Assembly: GCF_014205295.1 (NCBI RefSeq)
Contig: NZ_JACHNF010000001.1
Location: 5,270,001-5,334,000 of the forward strand
DNA: 64,000 bases
DNA from: Kribbella solani
GTDB lineage: Bacteria > Actinomycetota > Actinomycetes > Propionibacteriales > Kribbellaceae
Direction: 5' to 3'
In this document: positions 59,060 through 64,000 of the stretch, piece after piece
How positions within the stretch are numbered: position 1 is the stretch's first letter
How the letters are laid out: each line of letters opens with the position of its first letter
Notes under the pieces: model-generated
What the model was told of the DNA's origin: nothing
Seen by the model: the letters and a program-made list of their open reading frames with translations, nothing else
The model's database searches: none
Position numbers and translations under genes: made by a program

Positions 59060-60042
59060 ACAGCACGCCGCCGCGTTCGCCGGCCAGCAGCCAGAGCCAA
59101 CTCGACGCCGGCTGGAACGCGCTGCGCTGGGGCGCGCTCGCCGGTACGGTCGGGCCGTTCTTCGTCGCGGTCGCGATCTTCGCGTGGTCACGGCAGCAGA
59201 CCGCGTTCTTCGGCGTACTCGGGCTCGGCGTACTCTTCGGCGCCGGGTTCCTCGGTGTCCACTCGTTGCGCGGCAACGACCCGCGGATCGTGCTCGACAC
59301 CCCGCAGGGCGCCCGCGGCGCGACGTCCGTACGCGGCTGGATCGACCAGATCCCGGCGAACCTCCGGCACGAACTGGTGACGATCGGCCAGCCGGTCTGG
59401 TGGGCTGTCCGCGGCGTGATCGGCGCGGGCGGGTTCTTCGCGCTGTTCGGCGCCACCTCGGTGACCGTGGTCGCCGCGATCGCCGGCGCCGCCGCGTCGA
59501 TCTGGATCGGCCGCAAGACCCAGCAGGACCGGCGCTTGCTCTGGTACGTGGTGCCGCTGAACGTGGTCGCGGCGATCGCGGTGCCGTCGTTCCTCGCGGC
59601 CGCGTACTCGGGGGCGTCGTTCGGATTCCTGAAGAACTACAACGACTTCCGCGGCCATCCGACGAGGACGGCCCAGGCGCAGCCGGTGGACGGCTTGACG
59701 CTGAACGGGGTCACGGTCAGCAACATCTACCCATTTGATGCCCAGGGCAAGCAAATCTCGGTCCGGCTGTACGACCAGGACGGGAACCTGATCGCCCTGG
59801 ATCCGCAGGACTGCGCGAACGCGTTCGGGTCGAGCCGGCGGGAGCCCAGCAACCTGTTCCCGCAGGCGGTGGTCACCCCGGACGCGAACGGCTACTCGGG
59901 GCCGGAGAACTGCAAGGAGAGCACCAAGGCTCCGTTCCCACCCCCGAAGCCCCTGCCCACAAAGGCCACCCCGCCCACACCGAAGCCGACAACGAAGCCC
60001 ACCGCCAAGCCCAGTACGCCTGCCGTAACACCGACCCGGTAA
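59056..60042 (+). CDS. Membrane protein coupled to PadR, with Pro/Thr-rich tail
   Basis: 328 residues from GTG at 59056. Five membrane segments are visible (LAGTVGPFFVAVAIFAW, FFGVLGLGVLFGAGFLGVHSL, GVIGAGGFFALFGATSVTVVAAIAGAA, LLWYVVPLNVVAAIAVPSFLAAAYSG). The C-terminal 125 residues are extracellular (LTLNGVTVSNIYPFDAQGKQISVRLYDQDGNLIAL), ending in a Pro/Lys/Thr-rich tail. This arrangement, PadR plus membrane protein with a short extracellular domain, occurs in many actinomycetes; its function is not known. Confidence 0.82.
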   Translation: MNSTPPRSPASSQSQLDAGWNALRWGALAGTVGPFFVAVAIFAWSRQQTAFFGVLGLGVLFGAGFLGVHSLRGNDPRIVLDTPQGARGATSVRGWIDQIPANLRHELVTIGQPVWWAVRGVIGAGGFFALFGATSVTVVAAIAGAAASIWIGRKTQQDRRLLWYVVPLNVVAAIAVPSFLAAAYSGASFGFLKNYNDFRGHPTRTAQAQPVDGLTLNGVTVSNIYPFDAQGKQISVRLYDQDGNLIALDPQDCANAFGSSRREPSNLFPQAVVTPDANGYSGPENCKESTKAPFPPPKPLPTKATPPTPKPTTKPTAKPSTPAVTPTR

Positions 60043-60297
60043 CTACCGCAGTCGGGCCGCGGCAACCTTTCGGTACGTGTAACCCAACCGCTCGTACACG
60101 GCCGCGTTGTCACCATCCACCATCAACGCGGCCCGCCCGTGGCGCTTCACCAGCTCGGCGGTGGCGAATCCACACACCTGCCGCGACAATCCCTTGCCCC
60201 GGGCAACCGGATTCGTCGCGACCCCGGCCAGGAAGCCGACCTCCGGCGCGCTCCACGCATCCGCCGCCACGCTCACGACGATGGCACCGAGCAGCAA
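60043..60297 (-). pseudogene. Truncated GNAT acetyltransferase
   Basis: 84 residues with only the C-terminal acetyl-CoA half (VGFLAGVATNPVARGKGLSRQVCGFATAELVKRHGRAALMVDGDNAAVYERLGYTYRK). The N-terminal 120 or more residues expected for this family are missing upstream. A TTG with AGGAGG before it could still start translation. It is related in layout to the intact gene at 26099. It probably is a degraded copy, though a small functional protein cannot be excluded. Confidence 0.65.
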
Positions 60298-60396
60298 CTC
60301 CTCCTACCTGGCGCACCTAAGGACAGGAGGTGGTCGGGCCTGACCTAGTGCACCTGAGCGTGGACGGGGATTTGTGTACGGCGTCTCGGCGGTGCA

Positions 60397-61419
60397 CTAC
60401 CTGTTCTTCGGTACACCATCGGCGCGCTGGACGGCGTAGGGGACCAGGTGGCGGTAGCCGCGGACCGCGACGCGGCGGAGGCGGTGCAGGTTGTACGCGG
60501 GGTGGCCGTCGAGGGCGGCGGCGAGTTCGCGGTCGGCGAGGACGCGGCCGGGTTTGCATTCGGTGGTCAGGCGGGCGGCCAGGTTGACCACCTCGCCGTA
60601 CACGTCGCCGAGCCGGATCAGGATCGTTCCGTACGCGAGCCCGATCCGCAGCTCGGGGAGATCCTCGTCCGCGGTCACCGCGTCCTGGAGCGCGAGCGCG
60701 ACCGCCGCGCCCTGCGCCGCGGTGTCGGCGACGAACAGCACTTCGTCGCCGATCGACTTGATCACCCGGCCACCGTTCAGCGCGACCACGTCGGCGGCCG
60801 TCCCCTCGAACCGTTCGATCAGGCCGCCGAGCTCGGCCTCGGTCAGGCGGCGGGTGAGCCGGGTGTAGCTGACGATGTCGGCGAAACCGACCGCGCGTAC
60901 GCCGCGGGCCAGCTCGTCCGACCCCGCGACCGCTCGGCCGGCCGCGGCGGCGAGGTGGCGGCGCCAGACGTACGTCTGCAACCGTTCCATTGCTGGAAGC
61001 AACAATCCGGCGACTTCGATCGCTTCGTCCGGCGGGAGTTGGGTACCGCCCAGGAACTCCAGGAACATGGCGGACTGCCAGGACGCCAGCCGCGACTGGG
61101 TCTGTCCGAGTTTCCGGGCCAGTGACGATTCCATCTCGGGCTCGATGAAACCGTCGTCCTCCAGCGCGGCCACCAGCCGCAGCGCCTCGACGTCGTCGTC
61201 GGTGAACGCCACCTCGTCGTCCGGTACGGTCGCGAACCCGAGCGCGTGCCACATCCGCTCGGCCCGCTCCATCGAAATCCCGGCCCGCTCGGAAACCTGT
61301 ACCCGAGTGAACTTCCGCTCGCCCCCGAGCAGCGTCCGCTCGAACTCGCGCTGCACGGCACTCAGATCCACCCGCCCAGCCGCGCCGGAACCACTGTCGT
61401 TCGACTCAGGCGTGTTCAT
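60397..61419 (-). CDS. Class III adenylate cyclase with N-terminal regulatory domain
   Basis: 340 residues. Residues 1-165 form a helical domain like the pH-sensing autoinhibitory domain of mycobacterial Rv1264 (EREFERTLLGGERKFTRVQVSERAG-like opening). The catalytic domain carries both metal Asp (D181 in VGFADIVSY, D225 in KSIGDEV), the adenine-specifying K221 and D272 (GDVYGEVVNL), and the transition-state N279 and R283. All key residues are present, so an active homodimer making cAMP is expected. The cyclic-nucleotide-binding protein lies 12 bases upstream in the same direction. Confidence 0.93.
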   Translation of the reverse strand: MNTPESNDSGSGAAGRVDLSAVQREFERTLLGGERKFTRVQVSERAGISMERAERMWHALGFATVPDDEVAFTDDDVEALRLVAALEDDGFIEPEMESSLARKLGQTQSRLASWQSAMFLEFLGGTQLPPDEAIEVAGLLLPAMERLQTYVWRRHLAAAAGRAVAGSDELARGVRAVGFADIVSYTRLTRRLTEAELGGLIERFEGTAADVVALNGGRVIKSIGDEVLFVADTAAQGAAVALALQDAVTADEDLPELRIGLAYGTILIRLGDVYGEVVNLAARLTTECKPGRVLADRELAAALDGHPAYNLHRLRRVAVRGYRHLVPYAVQRADGVPKNR

Positions 61420-61431
61420 TTCGTTCAGGAG

Positions 61432-61824
61432 CTAACCGCGGCGTTCTTGGATGGTGGCGTCGATGGCGTCGCGGAACGCAGGCAGGCGGCGGGTGAGGTC
61501 GTCGAACTTCTCCCGGGTGAAGTGCAGCAGCTGGAGCCGCGACTTCGCCGTGACGGTTGCCGTCCGCAACGTGTTCTTCCGGACCGCGACCTCGCCGGCG
61601 ATGTCACCCGGGCCGAGTTCGGCGATCTCCTGGCCCTTCTCGCGGACCGCGGCGGTACCACTGAGGATCAGGTACGCGGCGTCCGGCGGCGTCTGCTCAA
61701 GGATCAGCGACCACCCGGCCGGTACCGAAACCTCTTCGCCGGCCCGGAAGATGTCCCGGATGTCCCGCCCGGACAGATCCGCGAACAGCGGCAGATCCCG
61801 CGGGGATGTCCTACCCAGTGCCAC
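61432..61824 (-). CDS. Cyclic-nucleotide-binding domain protein
   Basis: 130 residues from GTG at 61824, with GGAGGAGC upstream. A single cNMP-binding barrel is present (FADLSGRDIRDIFRAGEEVSVPAGWSLILEQTPPDAAYLILSGTAAV...ELGPGDIAGEVAVRKNTLRTATVTAKSRLQLLHF). The phosphate cassette is GEVAVRKNTLRTATV. There is no HTH, so it is not a CRP regulator but a stand-alone receptor, probably acting with the adjacent cyclase. Confidence 0.9.
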   Translation of the reverse strand: MALGRTSPRDLPLFADLSGRDIRDIFRAGEEVSVPAGWSLILEQTPPDAAYLILSGTAAVREKGQEIAELGPGDIAGEVAVRKNTLRTATVTAKSRLQLLHFTREKFDDLTRRLPAFRDAIDATIQERRG

Positions 61825-61891
61825 GACGCTCCTCCTCGTCCCCCCGCCGATGTTTCCAGTCGGTAACTCTAACGGCTCCCACCCGCCACGG

Positions 61892-62614
61892 TCACGTACT
61901 CAGCGCGCGGGCCGCGACCAGGAGGACGGGCGGGCGGCGGCGGTGGATGGCAAGGTGGGGGTGGGCGGCTACCTGTTCCGGTGTCGGGAGTGGTTCGTCG
62001 AGCACTTCCAGCTGGAACCCATGGCGCCGGAGGGTCGCGACGATCGAGCCGATCGTCCGGTGGTACTTCACCACCCTGTCCACGAACCACGTCCGCTCCC
62101 GCCGCCCCTCGTCCGCGTAGTCGTCCACCACACCGTCCGCGGCCACCATCGGGGCGGTCATCACCGGATGCTCCACCGAGAAGACAAACACCCCGGACGA
62201 CAGCCAGCTCGCTGCTCGGCTGACCAGGATGTCGAAGTCCTCGACGTAGTGGAGAGCCATGCTGCTGACGATCAGGTCCGCGGACCCTGACGGTAGGTCG
62301 AAGGTCGCGAGGTCGGCACGCTGGTACCGAACGCGCGGATGCGGGGTAGCCGCCGCGAGCATCTGTTCCGAGGCATCAACAGCCAGCACCTCAGCAGCGC
62401 CCGCCATCGCCAGCCGAACCGCGAGACCACCTTCGCCACAGCCCAGATCCACGACCCGAGCCCCGGCGACCGGCAGCGTCGCGAGGACGGCGTTCATCGC
62501 CGGGATCTCCAGTTCGTCGTTGATCCCCTGGCCGGTACGGCGCAGGTGGCGGTATCCGGCAAGGAAGTCCGGGTCGTCGTACAACCCGGCACCGTCACGC
62601 GGTCGCCCGGTCAT
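61892..62614 (-). CDS. Class I SAM-dependent methyltransferase
   Basis: 240 residues from the ATG at 62614 in an ATGA overlap with the riboflavin fusion gene. The SAM motifs are clear: VVDLGCGEGGLAVRLA (motif I), VLAVDASEQML, RADLATFDLPSGSADLIVSSMALHYVEDF and RRHGFQLEVLDEPLP. It resembles small-molecule methyltransferases of the UbiE/Methyltransf_11 group. Translation coupled to riboflavin genes suggests a substrate linked to that pathway, but this is speculative. Confidence 0.9.
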   Translation of the reverse strand: MTGRPRDGAGLYDDPDFLAGYRHLRRTGQGINDELEIPAMNAVLATLPVAGARVVDLGCGEGGLAVRLAMAGAAEVLAVDASEQMLAAATPHPRVRYQRADLATFDLPSGSADLIVSSMALHYVEDFDILVSRAASWLSSGVFVFSVEHPVMTAPMVAADGVVDDYADEGRRERTWFVDRVVKYHRTIGSIVATLRRHGFQLEVLDEPLPTPEQVAAHPHLAIHRRRPPVLLVAARALST

Positions 62615-63813
62615 AACCAGCGGGCCAGGTCGTGAATGTCGATCATCGGTAGCTCCCATCGGAGGGCGAACTGTTCGAGGTCGGACGCGCCGGCCATCAC
62701 CCCGTCCGGGCGCATCACCTCGCAGCACACCCCGACCGGCGCCAGCCCGGCGGCCACGCACAACGCGACAGTCGCCTCGGTGTGACCGCAACGCTCGGCC
62801 AGCAAACCAGGTCGCGCGGCCAGCGGGAACACGTGCCCGGGCCGTAAGAAGTCGGACGGTACGGCATCCGCCGACGCGAGCCGCCGAATCGTCGCCGCCC
62901 GGTCGGCCGCGGACACCCCGGTCCCGTCCGACGAGGCGAGATCGATCGGCACATGCATCGCCGTACCCTGCCGGTCGCCGCCGCCCGGGATCGGCCCGAT
63001 CTCCAACCGCTGCAGTACGTCGGCCGCGCACGGGATCGTCGTATGCCCGCAAGCCTGGGTCAGCAGGAACCGCATCGCCTCCGGCCGGAACCGCTCGCCC
63101 GCGAAGACCACATCGCCTTCACCTTCCGCGGTCGGGTCCCACACCACTACCCCACCACCCGCGGCGATCTGTGCGACCACCTTCTGGACGCCGGTCTCAC
63201 CGCTCAGCTGTCCGGCCCACGGCAATCGCGCCACCGCCCGCTGGAACTCCGGCCCGTGTCCTTCGCGCGCCATCCGGACGAGCAAGTCGCTCTCCAGGTT
63301 GACCCGGCTGCCGGCGGTAAGCGCGCCGAGTTTCGTCTTCGCCAGCGTGGCCGGTACGAGCACGACCGAGAACCGGTCCTTCAGTACCTCGGCGACCGTG
63401 ATGCTGACCCCGTCGATCGCCACCGAGGTCTTCGCCACCAGCCGGGCCAGGAGCCGCTCTGGCGGCTTGATCCAGACCCGGTGCCCGGCCGGCTCCACGT
63501 CGACCCGCAGTACCTTGCCGACGCCCTCGACGTGCCCCTGGACGAGATGTCCGTCGATCCGGTCGCCGATGGCAACCGGCAGCTGGACGTGCAGCACCGT
63601 GCCGGCGCAGATCCGGTCGAAGGTCGTACGGCGGCGGGTCTCCTCGGTGACCACGACCTCGATCTCCCCGGGCGAAATCGGTTCGGCGCTGAACCTGATC
63701 CCGTCGAGGCAGACCGCGCCACCCGGCGCGACCGTGATCTCGGTCCGGACCCGCAACAGGTCGCCCGCGATCCCGGCGACGGTGCCTACCTGCTCGATCA
63801 ATCCTGTGAACAT
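62611..63813 (-). CDS. Riboflavin synthase - DHBP synthase fusion
   Basis: 400 residues. Residues 1-200 are a complete riboflavin synthase alpha chain with both barrels (MFTGLIEQVG; GHLVQGHVEGVGKV; TSVAIDGVSITV). Residues 205-400 are a 3,4-dihydroxy-2-butanone-4-phosphate synthase with WDPTAEGEGDVVF (metal Glu), GTGVSAADRAATIRRLA, RPGHVFPLAA and RCGHTEATVALCVAAGL. It therefore joins the last and the butanone step of riboflavin synthesis in one chain. The fusion partner is usually GTP cyclohydrolase II, so this order is uncommon. The methyltransferase gene follows in overlap. Confidence 0.93.
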   Translation of the reverse strand: MFTGLIEQVGTVAGIAGDLLRVRTEITVAPGGAVCLDGIRFSAEPISPGEIEVVVTEETRRRTTFDRICAGTVLHVQLPVAIGDRIDGHLVQGHVEGVGKVLRVDVEPAGHRVWIKPPERLLARLVAKTSVAIDGVSITVAEVLKDRFSVVLVPATLAKTKLGALTAGSRVNLESDLLVRMAREGHGPEFQRAVARLPWAGQLSGETGVQKVVAQIAAGGGVVVWDPTAEGEGDVVFAGERFRPEAMRFLLTQACGHTTIPCAADVLQRLEIGPIPGGGDRQGTAMHVPIDLASSDGTGVSAADRAATIRRLASADAVPSDFLRPGHVFPLAARPGLLAERCGHTEATVALCVAAGLAPVGVCCEVMRPDGVMAGASDLEQFALRWELPMIDIHDLARWL

Positions 63814-64000
63814 GCTTCGCTCTCCGCCACTCGTTCATGGCCAGGGACCTCAAGCGTGCCAGTTACCGGGCACTTGGTCCGAGCTGAAGCGGGGTATCAC
63901 CGCGTGGCCCCGGTCGCACCGGGTTGCTCCGCCTTCCGGCAGAGTCGACGGGCCTGGACCAGGTCCAACCGTCACACCGTGGAATCGCACCAGGCGGCAT
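63814..64000. other. Upstream region of the riboflavin fusion gene
   Basis: No gene start is visible. On the minus strand two frames run in from the right edge and stop at 63863 and 63850. Neither has a recognisable family, so they may be the end of an upstream gene or nothing. GGTG...ATTCC and GACGGT words on the minus strand near 63955-63990 faintly recall the FMN riboswitch, but the full consensus is not there. Confidence 0.35.

Noticed and set aside
63814-64000. FMN riboswitch before the riboflavin fusion gene
   Set aside because: Isolated GGTG...ATTCC and GACGGT words occur, but the ordered helices and the GGATG...GAG end of the aptamer are not recognisable, and the region is cut by the window edge.

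Overview
The window is high-GC, actinobacterial DNA. GTG and TTG starts, ATGA or GTGA overlaps between operon genes, and families largely confined to Actinobacteria (TadA-associated protein, LytR_C protein, SigE-group sigma factors, DUF853 ATPase, F420-type nitroreductase, AICE genes) point to a soil actinomycete. The overall style fits a Kribbella-like member of the Propionibacteriales; the genus is inference.

Bases 1 to about 9928 are the right-hand part of an actinomycete integrative and conjugative element (AICE). A leftward chain of tightly overlapping genes runs from DUF6284 and small membrane or unknown proteins through a Spd-like membrane protein and a TraB/FtsK DNA translocase to an RRQRL-type zinc protein, a primase-polymerase and a DUF3631 replication protein cut by the window edge. 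A divergent GntR repressor and an acetyltransferase run rightwards. The element ends in a 3' fragment of a tRNA-Ser gene (9873-9928), the chromosomal att site. No integrase is visible; it should lie left of the window next to the restored tRNA.

Bases 10-31 kb are accessory chromosome: TetR/cupin, two antibiotic-kinase or nucleotidyltransferase-like genes, a methyltransferase, an F420-type nitroreductase fused to hemerythrin, a sugar ABC importer without its own ATPase controlled by a DeoR-LacI hybrid, DUF624/YesL, three drug-type MFS exporters with nearby regulators, Tex, and a TetR-controlled NTF2 plus metal-binding pair.

Bases 31-46 kb hold a peptidoglycan peptidase with a small acidic partner, an APH(6)-type kinase, a secreted tripeptidyl aminopeptidase, XRE/DinB genes, two SigE-type sigma factor loci each coupled to a Pro-rich single-span membrane protein, a secreted SH3-like protein, a diguanylate cyclase and a HerA-like ATPase. 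Bases 46-54 kb are core chromosome (K+/H+ antiporter, tRNA-Ser(CGA), tadA, upp, menB) interrupted by an IS110-family element with a structured 5' leader that may be its guide (bridge) RNA. Just after upp lies a 39-bp duplicate of its 3' end that differs only synonymously. Bases 54-64 kb hold a LacI regulator, a secreted X-Pro dipeptidyl peptidase, a HipBA module with three operators spaced 27 bp apart, a PadR/membrane pair, a class III adenylate cyclase followed by a cyclic-nucleotide-binding protein, and a riboflavin synthase-DHBP synthase fusion translationally coupled to a methyltransferase.

No CRISPR array, rRNA, prophage or recognisable biosynthetic cluster is present. The most unusual signals are the duplicated upp end, the HipB operator array, the IS110 leader RNA, the nitroreductase-hemerythrin fusion, the RibE-RibB fusion and the coupled acidic-peptide/peptidase and dead-resolvase pairs.
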